NCBI GenBank assembly: GCA_016715105.1
Contig: JADKBO010000022.1
Coordinates: 73,313-137,312 of the forward strand
Source of the DNA: Saprospiraceae bacterium
Lineage (GTDB): Bacteria > Bacteroidota > Bacteroidia > Chitinophagales > Saprospiraceae
Length of the DNA: 64,000 nt
Reading direction: 5' to 3'
Shown piece after piece: positions 9,251-18,942 of the stretch (the stretch's first letter is position 1; every line of letters starts with the position of its first letter). The notes beneath the pieces are model-generated. The model made no database searches, was not told the DNA's origin, and saw only the letters and a list, made by a program, of their open reading frames with translations. Made by a program: the position numbers and the translations under genes.

Positions 9251-9754
9251 ATGTCTACTCCTATTGTCTCTATCATCATGGGCTCTGATTCTGACTTGGG
9301 CATCATGTCACAAGCCACAGAAGTATTGAAAGAATTCGGCGTCCCATTTGAAGTTACCATTGTATCAGCGCACCGCACACCCGAGAGAATGGTAGAATTT
9401 GCTAAAAACGCCCATTTACGAGGCATCAAAGTCATCATTGCTGGTGCAGGTGGTGCAGCACATTTACCTGGAATGGTTGCATCTATTAGCCCTTTACCGG
9501 TCATTGGTGTTCCTATAAAATCTTCCAATAGCATAGACGGGTGGGATTCTGTTTTATCTATTTTGCAAATGCCCAATGGAATTCCTGTGGCAACTGTAGC
9601 ACTCAATGGGGCAAGAAATGCAGGAATTTTGGCTGTAAACATGTTGGGCATTGCTGACAAACAACTGGTTGAGAAAATGGTAGAGTTTAAAGAAAAACTC
9701 AAAAACGCAGTGCTAAAGAAAATCGCAGACAACGACGCATTTGATAATCCATAA
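9251..9754 (+). CDS. purE: 5-(carboxyamino)imidazole ribonucleotide mutase PurE
   Basis: Class I PurE converts N5-CAIR to CAIR in de novo purine synthesis in the cytoplasm. The 167-residue protein shows the family hallmarks: IIMGSDSDLGIM at the N-terminus, SAHRTPERM with the catalytic histidine, and the GAGGAAHLPGMVAS loop. Length is typical of the octameric bacterial enzyme. I chose the ATG at 9251 over an in-frame TTG at 9233 because a promoter-like motif overlaps the latter. purK is not adjacent; other purine genes are not in this window except guaA. Confidence 0.95.
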   Translation: MSTPIVSIIMGSDSDLGIMSQATEVLKEFGVPFEVTIVSAHRTPERMVEFAKNAHLRGIKVIIAGAGGAAHLPGMVASISPLPVIGVPIKSSNSIDGWDSVLSILQMPNGIPVATVALNGARNAGILAVNMLGIADKQLVEKMVEFKEKLKNAVLKKIADNDAFDNP

Positions 9755-9779
9755 TCCTACTTCCATCAAGCCAGAGCAA

Positions 9780-10223
9780 TTATTTTATTCCTAGTATTTT
9801 TTGAAAGTGAAATCCTAGTATTTTATAGTCTAGGTTGAAATAGAACTTGTGCGAGGGTGCGTTTTGGACGTAAGTGTTTAATTCTATGGTTTCATATCCT
9901 CGCTCTATACACCATTTATCTATGTGGTCAAAAAGAAATTTACCATATCCCTTTGATCTTACATTTTGATCAATCACTAAGTTATCAAGCTCAAGTTGTT
10001 TGCCGCAATAAACTCTTGTTGTCGTCCATGCCCCGCACAAACCTACAAATTGGTCATCATCAAATAAGCCAAAGCAAATGTATTGATCGTAACCAAACAT
10101 GGCTTCAAAACGTGAAGCTATCAATTCGTGTGGCACGGTTTTATTGAGTTGTGCTAAAATGGGTACAGCCTGTGCAACATAACTTTTGTCGATCAGTCTT
10201 ACACTCAATTTTGATGGTTCCAT
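9780..10223 (-). CDS. GNAT family N-acetyltransferase
   Basis: A 147-residue single-domain GNAT. The acetyl-CoA-binding motif is seen as LVIDQNVRSKGYGKFLFDHI (the R/Q-x-x-G-x-G/A signature is RSKGYG), preceded by a beta strand pair (YICFGLFDDDQFVGLCGAW) and followed by the usual ELNTYVQNAPSHKFYFNLDY strand-helix (N-x-x-S-x-K-F-Y). Convergent with purE, ending 25 nt from it. The substrate is unknown. Confidence 0.88.
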   Translation of the reverse strand: MEPSKLSVRLIDKSYVAQAVPILAQLNKTVPHELIASRFEAMFGYDQYICFGLFDDDQFVGLCGAWTTTRVYCGKQLELDNLVIDQNVRSKGYGKFLFDHIDKWCIERGYETIELNTYVQNAPSHKFYFNLDYKILGFHFQKILGIK

Positions 10224-10366
10224 TGATTTATTTCTTTTGTCGGTGGCAAAAGTAGGTGTTAATTATATTAATATTCAAAGCTTTTTTGCGAAATATCTTG
10301 GACTTTCAGATTTTGTAGACATTGAATTTTTGGAATCAAAAAGATTCTGAAGATGTAAACAAGTAT

Positions 10367-10406
10367 AAAAGAAAAAAGCCCAGCAAACCTTGTGTTTACT
10401 GAGCTT
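10367..10406 (-). terminator. Rho-independent terminator of tRNA-Asn
   Basis: Read on the minus strand, a 13-bp stem (AAGCTCAGTAAAC with GTTTGCTGGGCTT, two or three G-T pairs) with a 5-nt loop is followed by a T-rich tract, starting 5 nt after the tRNA 3' end. Confidence 0.8.
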
Positions 10407-10411
10407 TTTTG

Positions 10412-10485
10412 CGCTCCCTCTAGGACTTGAACCTAGGACCCTCTGATTAACAGTCAGATGCTCTAACCGGCTGAGCTAAGGAAGC
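10412..10485 (-). tRNA. tRNA-Asn (GTT)
   Basis: A complete cloverleaf can be drawn on the minus strand. The acceptor stem pairs GCTTCCT with AGGGAGC (one G-T), the D arm is GCTC...GAGC, the anticodon stem TCTGA/TCAGA encloses loop CTGTTAA with anticodon GTT, and the T arm is CTAGG-TTCAAGT-CCTAG. Discriminator base G; CCA is not encoded. The gene is 74 nt. Confidence 0.95.
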
Positions 10486-10504
10486 ATTGCTTTTAAATGC
10501 GGTG

Positions 10505-10535
10505 CAAATGTAAAATTCTATTTCTTTATTCACAA
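10505..10535 (-). promoter_or_regulatory. Promoter of tRNA-Asn
   Basis: On the minus strand TTG (10535-10533), 20 nt, then TACATTTG (10512-10505): a full TTG-N20-TAnnTTTG match, with the -7 element ending 19 nt before the tRNA 5' end. Confidence 0.6.
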
Positions 10536-10866
10536 CTATCTGTGTGCGTTTTTTTATAATTTTTATTGGTTATCAACTTAACGAAAAGATAGACAAGCAT
10601 TTAGCCCATTTTAAGTATGTAAATATTTTTTTAAAAGGTGTATCCATTTTGGAATTTGAGTGAAAACAAAGAAGGTGTTAGGCATAAAGAAGAACGGTTC
10701 ATGTTTTTACTACCTTTAAAAAACCTTAGAGAAAGCGCAAAAACTTATTAAACCTTTTGCAAAAGCACCTGTCTAAAGGGGGATTTATACCTCTGACCCA
10801 TATACTCCTGATTAACGACTTTGCTTTATGGACTTTTTTGTCAGACAACCTCTTTAAAAAATACAT
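10536..10866. other. Intergenic gap, no gene seen
   Basis: AT-rich stretch between the tRNA promoter and the serine hydrolase gene. I see no convincing open frame, RNA or repeat in it; the hydrolase promoter presumably lies here but no TAnnTTTG element stands out. Confidence 0.5.
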
Positions 10867-12159
10867 ATGAAAATAATTTTGACAGCGGTAGTTTTAATCA
10901 AATGCTCATTAGTTTTTGCTCAAACTCCTTATTTTCCGCCGGTGTCCAATGATGATTGGGAAAGGGTAGATCCTGTTTCCTTGGCTTGGTCCACAGATCG
11001 ATTGGATGAGCTTAAAACTTATGTTGCAGATCATAAAACAAAAGCATTCCTCATATTGCACAAAGGCAAAATTGTGGTGGAGTGGTATTTTGATGATCAT
11101 GATAAAGAAAAACCTTGGTATTGGGCTAGCGCTGGAAAAACACTCACTTCATCATTGGTTGGCATAGCCGAAAAACAAGGTTTATTGAGTTTTGAAGATA
11201 GTAGTTCAAAATATTTAGGAAAAGGCTGGACAAGTTGTGATGCGTCAAGTGAAGGTCTCATCAAAATCAAACACCAATTGTCAATGACGAGTGGTTTGAA
11301 TGATGCACAGAACTCAGATTGCACAGAACCCGCATGTTTGGAATGTTTGGCCAAACCAGGTGAAAGATGGGCATATCATAATAGCCCTTATACCCTTTTA
11401 GATGGTGTCATAGAAGGAGCAAGTGGTGATAACCTTACCACATTTTTCAGAAAAAACATTGGCCAGAAAATAGGGATGAATGGACTTTATGTAAAAAGTG
11501 GCTATAATAATGTTTTCTATTCTACGGCTTTGAGTATGGCGCGGTTTGGCCTCTTATTGATCAATGATGGGCAATGGTCCGGAAATAACGTCATTCCAGC
11601 CGATTATGTAAAAGCAATGCACACCAGTTCTCAAAACATCAACCCTTCTTATGGTTTACTGACATGGCTCAATGGCAAAGACAAGTTTATGTTACCTTCC
11701 TCTCAAATCAAATTTGCTGGCCCTCTTATTGAAAGTGCACCAACCGATATGTATGCCGCTTTGGGAAAAAATGACCAAAAATTGCATATAGTTCCTTCTC
11801 TGGATCTTGTACTCGTGCGAATGGGTGATGCTGCAGAAGACGGGGGGAAAAATGTTCCAATTCAATTTGATGAGGGCATTTGGCGAATTTTGGGCCCTGC
11901 CATAAATCATACTACCAATGTAGATAACCATAATTTGGCAGATGGGCTATCCGTCAATCAATCCAATGGAATTCTTACAGTGTCTTTACCAGAGCAAACG
12001 GTGAAGCAAATAGTTTTATATAATTTGAATGGCCAGATCGTTTCTCTTGCTAGTAAAAATGAAGTACAATTAGCTGATTTGAAAACAGGATTTTATATTT
12101 TGAGCGCTACAACAGAAAGTGGGGTAGTGGTCACCAAGAAAGTAGTAGTTGCAAATTAG
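10867..12159 (+). CDS. Secreted beta-lactamase-fold serine hydrolase with T9SS type A sorting domain
   Basis: A 430-residue exported enzyme. Residues 1-19 are a signal peptide ending LVFAQ. The middle is the class C beta-lactamase/esterase fold (PF00144): nucleophile motif S88-A-G-K91 (SxxK) and Y170-H-N172 (YxN). The last 75 residues form a T9SS type A C-terminal domain with the usual pattern VVLYNLNGQ...L..GFYIL...V.TKKVVV, so the protein should cross the outer membrane by type IX secretion. The family includes esterases, D-aminopeptidases and penicillin-binding-like proteins; the substrate is not evident and a resistance role is not implied. The ATG at 10867 gives a clean signal peptide. 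Confidence 0.88.
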   Translation: MKIILTAVVLIKCSLVFAQTPYFPPVSNDDWERVDPVSLAWSTDRLDELKTYVADHKTKAFLILHKGKIVVEWYFDDHDKEKPWYWASAGKTLTSSLVGIAEKQGLLSFEDSSSKYLGKGWTSCDASSEGLIKIKHQLSMTSGLNDAQNSDCTEPACLECLAKPGERWAYHNSPYTLLDGVIEGASGDNLTTFFRKNIGQKIGMNGLYVKSGYNNVFYSTALSMARFGLLLINDGQWSGNNVIPADYVKAMHTSSQNINPSYGLLTWLNGKDKFMLPSSQIKFAGPLIESAPTDMYAALGKNDQKLHIVPSLDLVLVRMGDAAEDGGKNVPIQFDEGIWRILGPAINHTTNVDNHNLADGLSVNQSNGILTVSLPEQTVKQIVLYNLNGQIVSLASKNEVQLADLKTGFYILSATTESGVVVTKKVVVAN

Positions 12160-12184
12160 CTGTGTTTTCACTTAGAATATTAAA

Positions 12185-12222
12185 CAAAAAAAAAGAGGTG
12201 CGCTGATTGGGTCACGCACCTC
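12185..12222 (-). terminator. Terminator of the minus-strand T9SS cargo gene
   Basis: GAGGTGCG/CGCACCTC forms an 8-bp G+C-rich stem with a 12-nt loop; on the minus strand it is followed by nine Ts. It lies 40 nt beyond the stop of the gene ending at 12263 and may also stop readthrough from the hydrolase gene. Confidence 0.75.
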
Positions 12223-14878
12223 CTGTGGTCATAATCGTTTATTCAAAACTACTATCCCAATTTTATTTTATAACAGTAACATCACCAACTACAGTTATTT
12301 CCGTTACGGTATTGCCTTTACTATCTAAATAAGGGTTTGACAATTCAGCTACTATGACGTAAGCGTATACACCATTTGCAGCTTCGTTTCCACCCATTAA
12401 TCCTGTCCAACCTTCTCCTCTAGAATTAGGGGCATAGTTTTGTTTCTGAAACACTTTATTTCCCCATCTATCAAAAATTGCAACCTCTTTCAAGTTTTTC
12501 ACGTATTCAGCTGCAATGAAGAATTCTCCGTTATCAGCATCGCCAATTTTTAAAATATTTGGCGTATGCAACACTAGGACCAATCTGATTCTCACCTCAG
12601 TTTTTGATTCCCTCATACATCCATTGATGTCGATGACTGTAAATAAAAAGTCATTATCAGTTAAAGTATTGGCTCTAGTTCTGAAACAGTTGACGCAATC
12701 TACCAATGACGCTGGGGACCAATAATAATCCTTCAAAAGCGTATCTGGAACATTTACTTTTGCTGTTAAAATAATTTCTTCTCCAACATCAACATTGAGT
12801 GAAACTGGTAAATCGATCTGTAAGTCATTTCCTTCTTTTACAGTCACTAAAGAGTCAACAGCACAACCTTTATTGTCAATCACTTCAACTCTATAAATTC
12901 CTGGTTTAAGATTGGTTTGCACTGTTGTACCTACTGTCTGACCATTGATTTTGATGATGTAGGGAAGTGTTCCTCCTTCAACTCCATTGATCATAACTGC
13001 GCCGTCGATATCATCTTTGCACGTTTCGTTAATGATTTCAAGGTCGGTAAATTTAGGAGTGCTTACAGGAGTAAATACTTTAGCTTCTTCTCTAGCTTCA
13101 CATTGCGTCAGCTTATTGACGATAGAAACTTTGTATATACCCACACCTTCAACCAGTGGCAATAACGGATTGCTTGCATTGATTTTATTTGCAGGATTAT
13201 CAGAAGTCCATGTGATGTCGTAATCTTTGACATTTCCTTCTACGTATAAGGTAAGGTTTGTCTTTTTGTCATTACAGTTTACCTCTATTTCTTTACTTGA
13301 CAATCCGAAATCAAAACGTTCTCCAATGTCTTCTACAGTTACTTCTTTTTCATTTTCACAACCGTTGACGTTGTCTTTGCTGACCAATTTGTAAATACCA
13401 GGTTTATTAGTATTCAAAATCAATCCAGTGCCGACGACTTCTCCTTTGTCATTGTACCATGTGTGCGAAATATTAGTGCCAGTCATAGAAGCTGATGCGT
13501 CAATCGCAATATCAAATACTTTACAATTGAGAGGCCCTGGAGTTTTGATAGAAATCAATGGATATTCTACTCCATCTTCGATCATCAAATCAAGTACTGG
13601 TACACAAACTCAATGTGTCAATCACTTTTAGTGTAACCATTCCAGGTTGAGTCACAGTGATGGTACTACCTCCAACATTTCCATCAGAGCTAGTTTGCCA
13701 AGTGTATATTGAATTTGCCTGATCCATTGCATTTAAAGAAATATTCTTCAAACTACAATTGATAATATTGCTTGGATCTGCAATGATTTGCGCAACTGGC
13801 ACATGATCATATTTGGTGACTTCAGCTTCATCTGAGGTACTGCATCCAGTTGCATTATCTGTAAGATGGATGGTGTAAATTCCTGAATTGCTAACCTCAA
13901 TTGATAAGCTATTACCAACCACATTGCCCGCGGCATCTTTCCATTCAAGCTCCATATTTGCTAAGTTGGAAAGGGTAGAAGCAGTGAGTGTGGTTTTCAA
14001 AATCTCACAATTCAGTATTTTGTCTGCACCTGCAACAATAGATGGGATATTAGCGTCTTTAGTCACCGTTACATCGTCTTTGGCATCGCATCCATACGCA
14101 AACAATGCCGTAACTTCATATTTTCCAGCAGTGGTCACGGATATTGATTGACTTTTTTATTGACAAGTCCTGGTCCATTCCAAAGATATTCTAAAGCACC
14201 AACTGCTTGGGCTGTGAGTGTTACAGAAGGTTGAGCACAAGTAATAAGTTGGTCCTGTCCTGCATTTACAGTGCCATCGCATGAAGAACAAGGTGCTTTA
14301 TTGACCTTTCCACTCGCCACGCAGAAGCTTTTAACTGAACTTGTGTCTTTAATTGAAATGGTATGATCTTTTCCATCTGCGGGAATGCTGTCAATCGTGA
14401 TTGTTTTTCCATAATCAAATGGACCATATTCTTTACCATTGACTTTCACCGAAAACATAGTAAGCCCGGGCTCATTTCCTTCCACTTTAAATGAAGCACT
14501 GAAAAAGTCATCAGTCAAATCTTTTCCTGTGTTGTTGTTATTACAATCACCAGCAACAAGTTCTGCAATTTTAATATCACAAGGACTTGAGCAAGAAGGA
14601 GGTGCAACAATTGTAAAGTCTTGAGCACATTGGTTGCCACCAACCGTAGTAATGGTAATGTTTTTATTGCCATCAATAATTTTAAGACCTTTAATGGTAA
14701 CAGATTCACCGAATTTGCCTGTATAATCTTTTCCATCCAATGTAAATTTCCAATCGCTGGTGTTGGTATTTAATCCACTAGGAGTAATTGTTACTTCATA
14801 GGTATCATCAGTAATGATATTATCAAATGTACCTCCGTTGTCACAATCGCCTACATTGATGTTTGCACCGATCTCACA

Positions 14879-15457
14879 TTCATTAGAACATGGAATGAAG
14901 GCTGGAGTAACCTTGCTGTCTCGGCAGTTTTCGTCTTCTGCATCTTCAATGTTTACCAAATGTTCTTTACCATCTGCTGGCAAGGTAATAGTCTTTTCAA
15001 CATTATAAACACCATTGCTATGGAACTCTTGATCGATGAATATTTTATAACCTGCTGTTGAACCGTTTATTTGCTTCACAAGCATTTTTACTTCGTAAGT
15101 ATCATCACCCGGATTGGTGGTGGTGCCTTTATTACTACAATTTGCACTGAATTGATCAAACGAGATTTTACATTTAGAAGAGCATGCTTTAGGTGCTTTG
15201 GCTGTAAATGTTTTTTCACACTTATTGTTACCATCAATTACCTTATAGGTTTTGTCTCCTGCAGTAATTAAAAATGGACCGAAAGTATAACTCTTGCCAT
15301 ATTCAAAAGTGCCAGATTCTCCTTCAATGGTATAAGTCAAAGAACTACTGTTTTGAGCAGTAACATTGAAAGTTATTGTGTAAGTATCGTCTGTTGCATC
15401 CGTTTCAGTCCCGTTGTCATTACATTGTGCGTTCGGAGTGATGGTGCCAATGACACA
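14879..15457 (-). repeat. 579-bp dimer module, copy 2
   Basis: Second copy of a 193-codon block made of one CVIG-type and one CKISFDQ-type Cys-rich module. Equivalent CVIG/CEIG cysteine codons lie at 16036, 15457 and 14878, exactly 579 bp apart. Confidence 0.85.
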
Positions 15458-16036
15458 TTCGTCAGAACAAGGTAAGAGTTTTTGGGTCAGTTTGCTATCA
15501 CTACAATTTACATCGTCTGCATCCTCAATACTTACTAAATGTTCACCACCATCGGCAGCTAAAGAGATAGTTTTTTCTACATTATAGATACCATTGCTGT
15601 GGAGTACTTGATCTATGAATATTTTATATCCAGCAGCAGATCCATTGATTTGTTTTACAAGTATTTTGATTTCGTAAGTATCATCGCTAGGATTGGTACT
15701 TGTACCTTTGTTGATACAAGTTGTAGAAAACTGATCAAATGATATCTTACATTTTGAAGAACAAGTTTTTGGTGCAGTTGCAGTAAAAGTTTGCTCACAT
15801 TTGGCATTCCCGTCAATCACTTTGAATGTTTTATCTCCGCCTGAAATTAAGTAGGGGCCAAAAGTGTAATCGTGGCCATATGCATAGGTGCCTGTCTGGC
15901 CTTCAATTGTATAAGTTAATGAACTGCTATTTGCAACTGTTACTTTAAATGTAACGGAATATGTATCATCAGCAGCATCGGTTTCAGTTCCATTATCATT
16001 ACATACAGATATTGGAGTTATTGCACCAATAACACA
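15458..16036 (-). repeat. 579-bp dimer module, copy 1
   Basis: First copy of the same 193-codon two-module block. By eye the two copies are very similar in protein (shared CNDNGTETDA-DDTY, SSSLTYTIEG, NKGT-TNP-DDTYE), while neighbouring modules are far less alike, so the dimer was duplicated as a unit. Confidence 0.85.
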
Positions 16037-18924
16037 GACATCAGAACAAGAAACTAGCGCCGGAGTAGTATAATTGAAAATACAGGCACTTTTTAAGCCA
16101 TCTACCAATTTGATGGTATGGGTAAGTCCATCTGCAGGAAATGTGATCTTCTTTGGTGACCCATATACAATGTTTCCAGATTCGACGCCATCTACAAACA
16201 AGGTAGCAATGGCACCACCATTAGCTGCAGTAGCAGTAATAGTGTAGGTGGTTTTATCGTCAGATGGATCTGTTGGAGTGCCGCCATTGTCGCAGGTGCC
16301 TGGAACAACATTGGCACTGATGGTACAATCTGAAGAACAAGGATCTAATGGTCCATATGACACTTCAATAGGACAGCCATTAGTTTTGTCTTCAATGGTA
16401 AGTTTGCCTGAACTGCCATCAGCAGCTCTTGCTGGTAAGCTCACTAGTACTCCATAATCATAATCACCACCAATTTGTACATTGTTTTCTTTGATGATGA
16501 ATTTACCCGTACCTCCTGTCACAGTAAATGAAATGGTAACTTGATCATCCGCAGGTTCTGTCTTGGTATTATTGTCGTTGCAAACTATTTGCACCGCACT
16601 TGCAACCAATTTGATACCATCTTTTATTGCAAAACGCAGCAGTAGTAACGCAACCTTTATCTGATCTCACAGAAACGGTATCATTGCCAATGGCCAAATC
16701 GCTAAAACTGGTATTGGCACCATAAGGAGTTTTGACAATTTTATATTGTAAATTGGTTAGCCGTTGTTTACAGTTATACTTACTTTGCCATCATTGGCAC
16801 CAAGACAAGTAGCGTCCGCAATGACCAAGCTGATGTCTGGTTTTTTTATTTACTATGAGGTTGAATTCACCAGTACTTACGCAACCATTTGCATTGATGA
16901 CTCTTGTAAATATTTTTGATTGTCCGCTATTGTATTTTTGAATGCGTTTGGAGTTGTTATCGCATTTAAATTATTTTGGGCATCGCTTAGAGACAAATGA
17001 TAAGTTACAGTATTAGCGGCCACAGCATTAATCTCACCTCTTTTTAAGGTCAAATTAAAGGTTGTCAAACCATCAAAATCATCGTCGCATGCTTCCAGAC
17101 TTACATTTACAACAACAGGTAGAGGTTTGATTTCGAATGAAATTTTTACAGCATTACTCAAACAATTACCTGGTGCTTCTTGAATGACAAAATATTCATA
17201 AGTTCCAACAGCATTAACCGTTGGGGTATAAGTCACACCTTCGTTGATTTTATTGGTCAAAGCTGCATCACTGTACCAAATAGCCTTATTACCAACTGCT
17301 ATATTACCAACTTCCAAAACTGGGTTGGGAGTATTCAAACAATTGAATTTGCCCGTAGTTAAGATGGTTGGTTCTGGTATAATTCCACATGCGCAATTTG
17401 CTTTCACGACGGTTTGAGTCGCATCACAATTGGTAACTGATCCAGTTGCTGTAAGTACAACATCGTTTGCGTTACTCACACCACTTATGGTAAATTTTCC
17501 ATTTCCCAAGCTCGTTACTGTACCAGAAGAAGCAGTAAGCCCGGAAAAACTTCCATTTAGTTCGACATCAAAGCTGTAGGTTAATAAATCAACAGCGCAT
17601 GTTTTATTCGTTACAGTTATTTGAGGTTTGCCAATTATGTTGAAAGTAATGATAGCCTCATCTGCAGGGCATGATTGTAGTCCTAGGACTTCATATTGTA
17701 ATCGGTATGCGCCCGGTGAAAGTGTTGATAAAGAAAGGTTTGTGTAGGAGGTCAACGAGACAAAAGATCCATCTATATCTGTAAAGTCTCCAGATAAATC
17801 TGCACTTCCATCGACATAATCCAATAAATTGATTGTTTCATTACCACAGAAATCAAAACTTAAATCAGATCCTGCTGATACGGCTGGAATCATACCAATA
17901 TTTACGGTCGTCTCTTCACTACATCCCAAAGCATTGGTTACTCTTACATAGATCACTAAAGGTGCATTCACTTCTAATGAGCTTAACTCATTGGTGAAAC
18001 CTGGATCTGTATAATAGGTTACATTCAAATCATTCAATGAAGTTTGATCGAAGAAGGTAAAGTCAGTTGATCTTATTTCTGCACCTTCGCAAATTTCAGT
18101 AGGAGCATCAATGACGAAATCAATATCCTCTGGAATGGTTATAGTTTGTGAATGTGAAAGCTGGTCTACTGGACAAATTCCTGTAAAAGACCAAGTGTAA
18201 GTAACATTATTTCCACTGACACTCGTACTAGGAACTACTGAAATCGTAGAAGTAGCGCAAGACAAGTTCAAAATTAAATTTGAAGGAGATGGAAGAGTTT
18301 CTCCACAATCAAGGGTCTCATCACTTGGTAATGTTCCTACAAAAACTGGTGGCACAGTAGGATTGACATTGATGGTTTGCACAAATGGATCCGGCACACC
18401 ACACAAACTTGGATCAGGTGTCCAAGTTCTGATGATGACACCACATCTTCCATTAGAAACGAACTTCTGTTTTCAACTCCAGATACTGTGGCTGGTGTTG
18501 CGCAAGCAGAACTTGCACCGCCATAATTTAAATCAACCAAAGATGGTAAGTCAGCTAAGCAACTGATGTTGATTACAGCTTGGGGTGCATCCTCCCAGTC
18601 GGCTGCAGAACCTGCATTGATGTTAATGATTTGAGTTCTAGTAGTCGCATTACCACAATCATCAGTCACCGTAAATACTTTTTCATATCTTTTAGTACAT
18701 CCTACAGAGATATCATTGTATGAAATGGTCACTTCAGGATCAAGATCACAATTGTCCAAAACATTGAAAGCAGGTCCTCCTGTATTGGCATCATCTGTAT
18801 AATCCAAATCACAATCAATGTTTACGTTTCCTGAATACTGAATGTTGGAGAATCATTGTCTCCGATCGTGATGGTGATTTCATGGGTTGTAAATCCTGGG
18901 CCGCAACCATCTGGCATCTGCTTG

Positions 18925-18942
18925 GATGGATCTGGATCGTGT
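18925..18942. other. Head-to-head junction of two cargo genes lacking 5' ends
   Basis: Minus-strand coding (…GCGPGFTTHEITITIGDND, read leftward) can be followed upstream to DPDPSKQMPDG, with a TAA just beyond at about 18945. Plus-strand coding of a different cargo protein (CYKINRRWT) is recognisable from 18940 on. Neither gene has a start codon, signal peptide or promoter here, so the join lies inside two coding regions. Confidence 0.75.

Larger units (their letters stand above)
12263..18936 (-). pseudogene. Giant T9SS type B (gliding-associated C-terminal domain) repeat protein, frameshifted, no 5' end
   Basis: At least 2,200 codons of a cell-surface or secreted protein, read in segments 18936-18420, 18406-16877, 16860-16610, 16609-14135, 14138-13590 and 13588-12263, joined by single-base shifts (clear at about 13590, 14138, 16620, 16900, 18420 and 18825). 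From the N-terminal side: HYR-like units (CGNATTRTQ, IDCDLDYTDD), Ig/PKD-like domains, then eight Cys-rich modules of about 95 residues each sharing C-x-(N/D)-x-GT-x-T-x-x-DD-x-Y, more PKD-like domains, and a type B sorting domain (IFDRWGNKVF; NGVYAYVI; GDVTVIK). Such proteins are exported by T9SS and often linked to adhesion. The 5' end, signal peptide and promoter are missing: coding sequence stops being recognisable at about 18936, where an oppositely oriented cargo gene begins. Confidence 0.75.

Noticed and set aside
10867..12159. Beta-lactamase resistance gene.
   Set aside because: Only the SxxK and YxN motifs and a T9SS domain are seen; the PF00144 fold is shared by many esterases and peptidases, so resistance is not supported.
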